NCBI RefSeq assembly: GCF_900101615.1
Contig: NZ_FMZX01000023.1
Location: 1-62,860 of the forward strand
Direction: 5' to 3'
Length of the DNA stretch: 62,860 bases
Source of the DNA: Belnapia rosea
Lineage (GTDB): Bacteria > Pseudomonadota > Alphaproteobacteria > Acetobacterales > Acetobacteraceae
Part shown: positions 7,241 through 14,208 of the stretch, piece by piece
Layout: the number at the start of each line of letters is the position of its first letter
Numbering within the stretch: position 1 is the first letter of the stretch
Notes under the pieces: model-generated
The model's input: only the letters and a program-made list of their open reading frames with translations
What the model was told of the DNA's origin: nothing
Databases searched by the model: none
Made by a program: the position numbers and the translations under genes

Positions 7241-9736
7241 ATGAGCTTGTTCCGCATCCTCTCAGCATTGTTGCTCCTGCTCGCGAGCCCGGCCTTCGCC
7301 CAGGGTAATGCCCAGCCGGGCCAGTCAACGCGCCAGGCACCAGCAAAGCCGGCGACCAGCCTTACGACCGACGATATCGACCGGCTGACCTCCCTGCTGC
7401 AGGACGAGGCCAGGCGGGCGGAGTTCCTCCGCACGCTGGAGGCGCTGGCGGCAGCCAGCCGGGCCCAGGCGGGCACCGCCGGAGAAGGCTCCCTCCCGCC
7501 GGCGCATGCGACGGCTCCTGTCCAGCCGGCGGCCCAACCTGCCACGACGCCCGCGGCAGCCCCGGCAGCGGCCGAGGGGGCCGAGGCCAGCCCGCCGGAG
7601 CCGGCCAAGCCGGCCGCGCCTGCCCCGGCGCCCGCGGCACCCTCGGGCGCCGCCCCCGGCGGCGCGGCTCCGGCCCAGGCCGCGCCGGCCGAGCCGCTGA
7701 TCGCCCCCAACACCGTCGGAGCCCAGCTCCTCTCCGGCCTGTCCGGCCGGATCGGCATCTTCGCCGACAACCTGCTCGCCGTGGTGCAGTCCATGGCCGA
7801 CCTTCCCGCGCTGTGGGACGCGGCCGGGCAGCTGGCCAAGGATCCGGTGGCGCAGACGCGGCTGCTGGACGCCGCCTGGAAGCTGCTCCTGCTGATCGGC
7901 CTCGGCCTGGCGGCGGAGGCGGCGCTCGCCCGTGCCCTCGGGCGGATGCGGCGCTGGCTGGATGCCGTGGCACCCGCCGCGCATGAACGCTGGACCTGGC
8001 TGAAGCGCCTGCCGCTGCTGCTGCTGCGCCTGCTGCTCGACCTGCTGCCCATCGCGGCTTTCGGCCTCACGGTCTATGGCCTGTTCGGACTGGTGCAGCC
8101 GCTGCCGACCACGCGGCTGGTTGGGCTGATGATCGCACAGGTCTATATGGGCGCGCGGGCCGCCTTCGCCCTGGCACGGGCGCTGCTCTCGCCGGCCTCC
8201 AACCATCTGCGGCTGATCCCCTGCTCGGATGCGGCGGCCGCGGCCAGCATCGGCTGGCTCCGGCGGCTGATGCTGGTGGGGGTCGGCGGCTATGCGCTGG
8301 CGGAGGCAGGGCTGTTCCTCGGCCTGCCCTGGGCGGCCTATGACGCGATCATCAACGTCACGCTGCTGGTCAGCTCCCTGCTGCTGGTGCGGCTGGTGCT
8401 GCAGCAGCGGGAGGCGGTGGCCTCGGTGCTGCGGGCGAAGCCGCTCAAGCCTGACGAGACGCCGGACCGCACCCGGATCATGCTGCGTGGCATGCGCGAC
8501 CGCCTGGCCGAGACCTGGCATGTCATGGTCATCCTCTGGCTGGTGGCCGGCTGGGCGGTCTGGGCACTGGCTCTGGAGAACGGCTTCCAGCGGCTGCTCT
8601 GGGGCACCGTGATGACCCTGCTGATCATCGGCGTGGCCAAGGCGCTGGACGAGGGCTTCATCCGCCTGACCGACAAGCTGCTCGACCCGGCGCATGACCT
8701 CGCCAAGCGCTGGCCCGGCCTGCCGGCCCGGGCGGCGACCTATGTGCCGCCGCTCCGGGTCGCCATCTCGGTGCTGATCGGCGCCGGCGCGATCGTGCTG
8801 CTGCTGCAGACCTGGGGTCTCGGGGCACTCGCCTGGTTCGCCGAGGGGACGCTCGGCAACCGGCTGGTGCAGACCTTGTTCAACATCCTCTGCACGCTGC
8901 TGCTGGCGCTGGTGGTCTGGGAGGTGACGAACTCCTCCATCCAGCGCCGGCTGACGCGACTGGCCCGCGACAGCCATGCGGCCCGCAGTGCCCGGGTGCG
9001 GACATTGCTGCCGATGCTGCGCACCATACTGGGCGTCTTCATCCTCGTCTTCGTCGTGCTGAACGCGCTCTCCCAGCTCGGCCTCAACGTGGCGCCGCTG
9101 CTGGCTGGTGCCGGCGTCGTCGGCCTGGCCATCGGCTTCGGCTCGCAGACCCTGGTGAAGGACGTCATCACCGGCGTCTTCCTGCTGCTCGAGGATGCGG
9201 TCGCGGTCGGCGACGCGGTGAATGTCGGCGGCAAGGGCGGCGTGGTGGAGCATCTCTCCATCCGCTCCATTAAGCTGCGGGATGGGGACGGGTCCATCCA
9301 CATCGTTCCCTTCTCGAACGTGACGACGGTGACCAACAGCACCCGCGACTTCGCCTTCGCCATGGTCGACATCCTCGTCGCCTACGATACCGATACGGAT
9401 GCGGCGGGGGCGGTGATCAAGGAGATCGTCGCCGAAATGCGGGGCGAGGCGCGGTTCAAGACGGCGATCCGCGACGAGTTCGACTTCTGGGGCGTCGACA
9501 GCCTCGGCCAGGTGGGCGTGCAGATCCGTGGCCGCGTCCGCACCGAGCCGACCCAGCGCTGGCCGGTGCAGCGGGAGCTGATGCGGCGGGTGAAGCGGCG
9601 CTTCTACGAGCTGGGTATCAACATCCCGCACCAGCCACTCGCGCCGCTGGCACGCTCGGCCAAGCCGCCGGAGGAGGAGGACGCGGAGGCACCGCCGGCA
9701 CCGGCACGGAAAGGCGAGGCCAAGGCAGCCGAATAG
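7241..9736 (+). CDS. Large MscS-family mechanosensitive ion channel
   Basis: Multi-domain channel of 831 residues with signal peptide MSLFRILSALLLLLASPAFAQ. A low-complexity Ala/Pro-rich periplasmic linker (about 90-150) and many transmembrane segments follow. The C-terminal MscS core has the pore-helix region VGLAIGFGSQTLVKDVITG and the beta-domain GGVVEHLSIRSIKLRDGDG. It protects cells during osmotic down-shock. The ATG at 7241 is chosen because it begins the signal peptide and GAGG lies 14 bases upstream; an ATG at 7214 is in frame but would bury the signal sequence. The extra N-terminal helices resemble the YbdG/YnaI-like larger channels rather than the three-helix MscS. Confidence 0.9.
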   Translation: MSLFRILSALLLLLASPAFAQGNAQPGQSTRQAPAKPATSLTTDDIDRLTSLLQDEARRAEFLRTLEALAAASRAQAGTAGEGSLPPAHATAPVQPAAQPATTPAAAPAAAEGAEASPPEPAKPAAPAPAPAAPSGAAPGGAAPAQAAPAEPLIAPNTVGAQLLSGLSGRIGIFADNLLAVVQSMADLPALWDAAGQLAKDPVAQTRLLDAAWKLLLLIGLGLAAEAALARALGRMRRWLDAVAPAAHERWTWLKRLPLLLLRLLLDLLPIAAFGLTVYGLFGLVQPLPTTRLVGLMIAQVYMGARAAFALARALLSPASNHLRLIPCSDAAAAASIGWLRRLMLVGVGGYALAEAGLFLGLPWAAYDAIINVTLLVSSLLLVRLVLQQREAVASVLRAKPLKPDETPDRTRIMLRGMRDRLAETWHVMVILWLVAGWAVWALALENGFQRLLWGTVMTLLIIGVAKALDEGFIRLTDKLLDPAHDLAKRWPGLPARAATYVPPLRVAISVLIGAGAIVLLLQTWGLGALAWFAEGTLGNRLVQTLFNILCTLLLALVVWEVTNSSIQRRLTRLARDSHAARSARVRTLLPMLRTILGVFILVFVVLNALSQLGLNVAPLLAGAGVVGLAIGFGSQTLVKDVITGVFLLLEDAVAVGDAVNVGGKGGVVEHLSIRSIKLRDGDGSIHIVPFSNVTTVTNSTRDFAFAMVDILVAYDTDTDAAGAVIKEIVAEMRGEARFKTAIRDEFDFWGVDSLGQVGVQIRGRVRTEPTQRWPVQRELMRRVKRRFYELGINIPHQPLAPLARSAKPPEEEDAEAPPAPARKGEAKAAE

Positions 9737-9750
9737 GGCGCGATCGCCGA

Positions 9751-9784
9751 CGGCCGCAGCGACGGAGGCCCGATCCTGCGGCCG
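9751..9784. terminator. Possible terminator hairpin after the MscS gene
   Basis: A perfect 9-bp stem, CGGCCGCAG / CTGCGGCCG, encloses a 16-base loop 14 bases past the MscS stop. There is no strong T-run, so the call rests on position and stem only. Confidence 0.35.
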
Positions 9785-9807
9785 GACGATAAAGGACATG
9801 GCCGTCC

Positions 9808-9830
9808 TTGACCTTCCCATGATGGGAATC
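9808..9830 (+). promoter_or_regulatory. CueR-like copper operator/promoter upstream of the DUF305 gene
   Basis: A TTGACC -35-like element runs straight into a dyad TTCCC-ATGAT-GGGAA located 38 bases before the DUF305 start codon. The sequence TTGACCTTCCC followed by GGGAA resembles the operators of CueR/HmrR-type MerR regulators at copper-efflux promoters. The right arm is less conserved and no convincing -10 is visible at the expected long spacing. Regulation by copper is inferred. Confidence 0.55.
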
Positions 9831-9867
9831 CCCATCTGCCTGGTCCGACACGCAATGGAGGACCGTG

Positions 9868-10668
9868 ATGCGCCCCTTACCGAAGATGCTGGCTGCCCTG
9901 GGCCTACTGGCTCCCTTGGGTCTGCTGGCCGCCCTCCCCGCCCGCGCGGCCATTGAGGAAGGCTATGTGCCCGGCGGCGCGCCGGTGCTCTCCACCTGGT
10001 ACGGACGGGCTGATGAGGCCGCCCGGCAGGCGGATCGGGACTATATCCGTGGCATGCGGCCGCACCATGCCGGCGCGCTGACCATGGCGCGGGATTATCT
10101 CGCCGACCCCGAGGCGCGGAGCCCGGCGCTGCGCCGGCTCGCGGAAGCCATCATCCGCAACCAGAGCTTCGAGATCGGGCTGCTCGACGATGTGGCGCGT
10201 AATCTCGACCAGCCACCGCTGGTGCTGGGGGTGGGAGCCTTCCGCATGGCCCTGCAGCCGATGGCGACCGAGGGTGTGGCGCAGCGGCAAGGCTTCATGC
10301 GCTCGCCCATCCCGGGCGTGCTCGACGCGGCCGGGCCGGTGACGGCGCGGGACGTGCAGTTCGCCAAGGGGATGACGATCCACCACCAGGCGGCACTCGA
10401 CATGGCGCGGGCCTACCAAACCAATCCGGCGGCACGGAACGGCTTCCTCGCCCTGATGAATGTCGACATCGTCACCGACCAAAGCCAGGAGATCGCCCTG
10501 ATGCGGACGGTCACCGCCGCCTATCGGGGCGATGCCGCGGCGGTGCAGGTGGACCCCAGCATGATCCATGGCATGGAGGGCATGCACGGCATGGCAGTGC
10601 CGGCGGAGGCGAAGCGGGAGAAGATGAAGCCGGGGGCAGCGGCGCCGCACGCGCATCACCATCACTGA
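9868..10668 (+). CDS. DUF305 family protein with His/Met-rich tail, probably copper-related
   Basis: Exported protein of 266 residues with signal peptide MRPLPKMLAALGLLAPLG...ARAA. The DUF305 hallmark occurs twice: MRPHHAGALTMARDYL (about 54-69) and MTIHHQAALDMARAYQ (about 171-186). The C terminus carries Met and His pairs (MIHGMEGMHGM) and ends HAHHHH, a likely metal-binding tail. DUF305 proteins are often found with copper-resistance genes, and the CueR-like operator upstream supports that role. The start is the ATG at 9868, six bases after GGAGG. Its stop overlaps the convergent azlD stop by seven bases. Confidence 0.85.
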   Translation: MRPLPKMLAALGLLAPLGLLAALPARAAIEEGYVPGGAPVLSTWYGRADEAARQADRDYIRGMRPHHAGALTMARDYLADPEARSPALRRLAEAIIRNQSFEIGLLDDVARNLDQPPLVLGVGAFRMALQPMATEGVAQRQGFMRSPIPGVLDAAGPVTARDVQFAKGMTIHHQAALDMARAYQTNPAARNGFLALMNVDIVTDQSQEIALMRTVTAAYRGDAAAVQVDPSMIHGMEGMHGMAVPAEAKREKMKPGAAAPHAHHHH

Positions 10669-10964
10669 AGCGCGCGGATTCCCCAGAGCACGCCGACGCC
10701 GACCAGGATCGAGAGCACCATCCGTCCCAGCCGGGCCTGGACCAGCAGTGCCGCGCCGCCCGCGACCCAGGCCGGCCATCCCTCCCGCGCCAGGGCCGGG
10801 GCAAGGAAGGCGACGAATATCGCCCCCGGCAGGTGCTGCAGCATCGCCTGCACGAAGGGCGGCGGGCGGGTGACGCGGAGGATGGCATAGCCGCCGGCGC
10901 GGCAAAGGAAGGTCGCCAGCACCATCCCCAGGATGGCGGCCAGCACGTCCCAGCGGAGGCTCAT
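10662..10964 (-). CDS. azlD: AzlD family branched-chain amino acid exporter small subunit
   Basis: Membrane protein of 100 residues starting MSLRWDVLAAILGMVLATFLCRAG, with about four hydrophobic segments and the AzlD-like pattern FVQAMLQHLPGAIFVAFLAPAL. AzlC and AzlD form a two-subunit exporter of branched-chain amino acids or analogues in the inner membrane. The start overlaps the azlC stop (ATGA), showing translational coupling. The gene end overlaps the convergent DUF305 stop. Confidence 0.88.
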   Translation of the reverse strand: MSLRWDVLAAILGMVLATFLCRAGGYAILRVTRPPPFVQAMLQHLPGAIFVAFLAPALAREGWPAWVAGGAALLVQARLGRMVLSILVGVGVLWGIRALQ

Positions 10965-11677
10965 CGCCGCCGCATGTCCCGTACGGCCCCGGCCGCGGCG
11001 CCGCCCAGCGCCCCCGCCAGCACCGGCCAGGGCTGGCCGAGCCCCAGCCCATGGGCCGCGAGGGCCAGCACCCCGGCAACGCCCCAGGGCAGCAGGTCCG
11101 ACCGGCCGCGCCAGAGCGGCACCAGGATCGACATCAACGCGGCGACCGAGGCGAAGAAGACCGGATGCCCGGCCGGCAGCCGCAGCGAGGCGCCGAAGAC
11201 CTGGCCAATGGTGCAGGTCGCCATCCAGCAAACCCACATGGCGAGGCTGGCGCCGAGCAGGAAGGCGGCATCGCGCCGCCCGGCCCGCATCTCGGCGACC
11301 GTCAGGGCGAAGGAATTGTCCACCAGCACGGCGAGCGTGCCCCAGAGGCGCAGCCCCTGCAGCCTGTCCAGCACCGGCGCCAGCGCCGCCCCCATCGGTG
11401 CCATGCGGAGGTTGATGACCAGCGCCGCGAGCGTGGCGGCCAGGATGGGCGCCGGGTCGGTCCAGAGCTCGAGGGCAACCAGCTGGGCGGTGCCGGCATA
11501 GACGAGGCCGCTCATGAGCAGGGTCTCGAGCAGGGAGAGCCCCTTCGCCTCCGCCGCCATGCCGACGACGAGGCCGAAAGGGGCGAGGCCGAGGGTGAGG
11601 GCGAGCCCGGCCATCGCACCACGGCGGAAGCCCTCGCGGGTGAAGGAGGCGGGCCGTTCGGCGGGTTGTGGCTGCAG
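10961..11677 (-). CDS. azlC: AzlC family branched-chain amino acid exporter large subunit (probable CTG start)
   Basis: Inner-membrane protein with about seven helices. It contains the AzlC signatures APFGLVVGMAAEAKGLSLLE, LMSGLVYAGTAQLVAL and LVINLRMAPMGAALAP. The first ATG (11614) lacks a ribosome binding site and drops the conserved N-terminal F-x-x-G-F-R-x-G segment. Upstream in the same frame is a CTG at 11675-11677 preceded seven bases away by GAGGAGGAGG. That gives 238 residues, the usual AzlC length, with N terminus QPQPAERPASFTREGFRRG after the initiator. The CTG start is therefore my choice. The gene overlaps azlD by four bases and follows the neuD-like gene by 45 bases. Confidence 0.88.
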   Translation of the reverse strand: MQPQPAERPASFTREGFRRGAMAGLALTLGLAPFGLVVGMAAEAKGLSLLETLLMSGLVYAGTAQLVALELWTDPAPILAATLAALVINLRMAPMGAALAPVLDRLQGLRLWGTLAVLVDNSFALTVAEMRAGRRDAAFLLGASLAMWVCWMATCTIGQVFGASLRLPAGHPVFFASVAALMSILVPLWRGRSDLLPWGVAGVLALAAHGLGLGQPWPVLAGALGGAAAGAVRDMRRR

Positions 11678-11722
11678 GGCGGGGCCTCCTCCTCGGGCGG
11701 GCGGTATGCCACCGTATCGGGA

Positions 11723-12361
11723 TCAGCCCAAGGGGCCACCGATCGGGCGCGCGGGTACGCCGCCGACGCGGGCACCATCGGCCAGATCCTCGACCACCGC
11801 GGCGCCGGTGCCGATCACCGCATCGGCGCCGACCGCCACATAGGGCCGGCAGGCGGCGCCGGCGCCGACCAATGTCCGGGCGCCGATGCGGACACCACCC
11901 GCGAGGACCGCGCCGGGGCCGATATGGGCCGCCTCGCCCACCACCGTGTCGTGCTCCAGGATGGCGCCGGTATTGACGATGGCGAGCCGCCCGACCGTGG
12001 CGAGCGCGCCGAGCACCGCGCGCGGCAGCACCACGGTGCCGGGACCGATGCTCGCACTGCGGGCCCGGATGGCGGAAGGATGAACCAGGGCGGGCAGGCT
12101 GAAGCCCAGCGCCTCCAGCCGGGCAGCGGCGGCGAGGCGGGCGGCGGGATCGCCGATCGCCACGCAGGCCAGCCGGATGCCACTGGCGAGCAGGCCGGGC
12201 AGGACGGCTTCATCGCCAAGGATCGGCAGGCCGAGCATGGCATGGGCGCGCGGCGCGGCATCGATGAGGCCAACCGGCTCCATCTCGGGAAGGTCGCGGG
12301 CCAGCTCGATCAGCGCCCTGCCATGGCCGCCGGCGCCGAGGATCACCAGCCTCTCCCCCAT
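11723..12361 (-). CDS. NeuD/PglD-like sugar O-acyltransferase
   Basis: Acyltransferase of 212 residues. The N-terminal Rossmann-like domain begins GERLVILGAGGHGRALIELA. A left-handed beta-helix follows from about residue 95, with hexapeptide repeats such as SIGPGTVVLPRAVLGA and AHIGPGAVLAGGVRIG. The layout is that of sialic acid or bacillosamine acetyltransferases, which transfer acetyl or other acyl groups from CoA to surface-sugar precursors. No other glycan genes are adjacent. It lies directly upstream of azlCD on the same strand, so the specific sugar is unknown. Confidence 0.82.
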   Translation of the reverse strand: MGERLVILGAGGHGRALIELARDLPEMEPVGLIDAAPRAHAMLGLPILGDEAVLPGLLASGIRLACVAIGDPAARLAAAARLEALGFSLPALVHPSAIRARSASIGPGTVVLPRAVLGALATVGRLAIVNTGAILEHDTVVGEAAHIGPGAVLAGGVRIGARTLVGAGAACRPYVAVGADAVIGTGAAVVEDLADGARVGGVPARPIGGPLG

Positions 12362-12455
12362 GCTCCCGTCCCCCTATCCCCTGCCGCGGCAGTCTCCCAC
12401 CGGTGGAGGCGGCGCTCCAGGCGAACCGGAGCGGGGCGGGCCGCGTTGGCCGGAC

Positions 12456-12680
12456 ATGACCCAGAACAGCCAGAAATCCGACGACACCACCCCGGATGCC
12501 GAGCGTGCGAGCGGCACGATCGATCGACCTATCGGCACCGGCGACATCCAACAGGGCGACCTGGCCGAGCGGGCCGCCGATCTGGGCGGGCCGATCGACG
12601 TCTTCCCGACCCGGCGCGACCGCCCCGGCCTCGAGCCGCAACGCGCGACCGACGATCCGACGGAACCCCCGAAGGGATAG
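12456..12680 (+). CDS. Hypothetical small acidic protein
   Basis: A 74-residue hydrophilic reading frame from ATG 12456 to a TAG at 12678-12680. It begins MTQNSQKSDDTTPDAERASG, contains the stretch GPIDVFPTRRDRPG and ends DPTEPPKG. No signal peptide, membrane segment or known motif is visible. The less biased composition (Asp, Thr, Gln, Ile) differs from overprinted high-GC shadow frames, which supports a real gene. No clear ribosome binding site is seen. It lies 37 bases before the tRNA-Met on the other strand. Confidence 0.45.
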   Translation: MTQNSQKSDDTTPDAERASGTIDRPIGTGDIQQGDLAERAADLGGPIDVFPTRRDRPGLEPQRATDDPTEPPKG

Positions 12681-12717
12681 CCGCGACAGCGGATGGGAAG
12701 GATCAGCGCCCGAAAGG

Positions 12718-12794
12718 TGGTACCTGAGGCCGGACTTGAACCGGCGACCCCGGCATTATGAGTGCCGTGCTCTAACCAGCTGAGCTACCCAGGC
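12718..12794 (-). tRNA. tRNA-Met (anticodon CAT), probably elongator
   Basis: A complete 77-nt cloverleaf on the minus strand with encoded CCA. The acceptor is GCCTGGG paired to CTCAGGT, the D arm GCTC/GAGC, the anticodon stem CGGCA/TGCCG with loop CTCATAA (anticodon CAT), and the T arm GCCGG-TTCAAGT-CCGGC. The 1-72 pair is G-U. The GTAGCTCAG and GGGGTC segments resemble elongator tRNA-Met. A lysidine-modified tRNA-Ile(CAT) cannot be fully excluded. Initiator tRNA is unlikely because it would have an unpaired 1-72 and a GGG/CCC anticodon stem. Confidence 0.93.
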
Positions 12795-12876
12795 GCGGCG
12801 CGCGGTATGCCGCGTTTTGCCGGCGGGCGCAAGGCCGGCGATGGCCCGGACGGGCTCGTTCCGTCCAGCGCAGGCG

Positions 12877-14130
12877 TCACGGGGCCGCCGGCGACGAGGC
12901 CCGGCCGGCCTCCGCCGCAGCCTTGGCCGGACCGAAGCGATCCGCCAGCCAGAAGACAGCCGGGTTGAGCGCGATGGTCAGCAAAGCCACGGCCAGCACC
13001 AGGTCCCGCCCGGCCGATGGCATGATCTTCTCCGCCACGCCGATCCCGGCCAGGATAAAGCTGAATTCGCCGATCTGCGCGAGCGAGGCGGCGATCACCA
13101 GCGCCTCGCCGTGGCTCATGCCGCGCAACCGGGCAATGGCCCAGGCCGCAACCGATTTGCCCCCCATCACCACCAGCGCCGCGGCGGCAACGGCCAGGGG
13201 CTCCCGCAGCAGGATGCCAGGGTCGAACAGCATCCCGACCGAGACGAAGAACAGCACCGCGAAGGCGTCGCGCAGCGGCAGCGTCTGCTCGGCCGCCTTC
13301 TGGCTCAGCGCCGACTGGCCCAGCACCAGCCCGGAAAGGAAGGCGCCGAGCGCGAAGGAGACGCCGAAGGCGACATAGGCGATGTAGGCGACGCCGAGAG
13401 CCGCGACCAAGGCCGCCAGCGAGAAGAGCTCGCGCGAGCGCAGCCCGCCCACCAGGGACAGCGCCCAGGGCAGCACCCGGCTGCCCACCACCAGCATCAA
13501 TGCGACGAAGATCGCGACCTTGCCGAGCGTGATCAGCAGCGAGAGCAGGATCGCCTGGTTGCCGACGCCCATGCCGGTCAGCATGCCAGCCGGCGCCCGG
13601 CCATCGAGCAGGGCGGCGCCAACCGGCACCAGCACCAGGGCGACGACCATCGCCAGATCCTCGACCACCAGCCAGCCCACTGCGATCTTGCCGGCGGTGC
13701 TCGTCATCGCCCCACGCTCCTGCAGGGCACGCAGCAGCACCACCGTGCTGGCGACCGAGAGGCAGATGCCGAAGACGAGGCCCTGCCCGTCCGTCCAGCC
13801 CCAGAGCCGCGCCAACCCCCAGCCGAGGCAGGTGGCGACGCCCATCTGCACCAGTGCCCCGGGCACCGCGACGCCGCGTGCCTCGGCCAGCTCCTTCGGC
13901 GAGAAATGCAGGCCCACACCGAACATCAGCAGGATGATGCCGATCTCCGACAGCTCCCCGGCCAGGGCCAGGTCGCCGACGAAGCCCGGCGTATGCGGCC
14001 CGATGAGGATTCCGGCCAGCAGATAGCCGGCAAGTGGCGGCAGGCGGAGCTTGCGGGCCAGCACCCCGAGCAGCAGGGCAGCCCCGAGTGCTGCGGCAAG
14101 CGTCGTGATGAGGGGGATATGGTGCGGCAT
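12877..14130 (-). CDS. CPA2 family monovalent cation:proton antiporter (Kef/YbaL-like, transport domain only)
   Basis: Inner-membrane antiporter of 417 residues with about twelve helices. N-terminal segments RLPPLAGYLLAGILIGPHTPG and LSEIGIILLMFGVGLHFSPKEL are typical of the Kef/YbaL/RosB branch. Later helices carry GWLVVEDLAMVVALVLVPVG with the conserved acidic pair, and SLAQIGEFSFILAGIG. The protein ends shortly after the last helix, so the cytosolic TrkA-N/RCK nucleotide-binding domain usual in YbaL and KefB/C is absent. It probably exchanges K+ or Na+ for protons. It sits between the tRNA-Met and the GGDEF-EAL gene, all on the minus strand. Confidence 0.88.
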   Translation of the reverse strand: MPHHIPLITTLAAALGAALLLGVLARKLRLPPLAGYLLAGILIGPHTPGFVGDLALAGELSEIGIILLMFGVGLHFSPKELAEARGVAVPGALVQMGVATCLGWGLARLWGWTDGQGLVFGICLSVASTVVLLRALQERGAMTSTAGKIAVGWLVVEDLAMVVALVLVPVGAALLDGRAPAGMLTGMGVGNQAILLSLLITLGKVAIFVALMLVVGSRVLPWALSLVGGLRSRELFSLAALVAALGVAYIAYVAFGVSFALGAFLSGLVLGQSALSQKAAEQTLPLRDAFAVLFFVSVGMLFDPGILLREPLAVAAAALVVMGGKSVAAWAIARLRGMSHGEALVIAASLAQIGEFSFILAGIGVAEKIMPSAGRDLVLAVALLTIALNPAVFWLADRFGPAKAAAEAGRASSPAAP

Positions 14131-14208
14131 GCATCCTATCTGCCAGCGGCGGGCGCCGAGGCCAACGCCAGCTGGCGGTGAGACTTGTACCGAATCGTCT
14201 CGGGAAGG

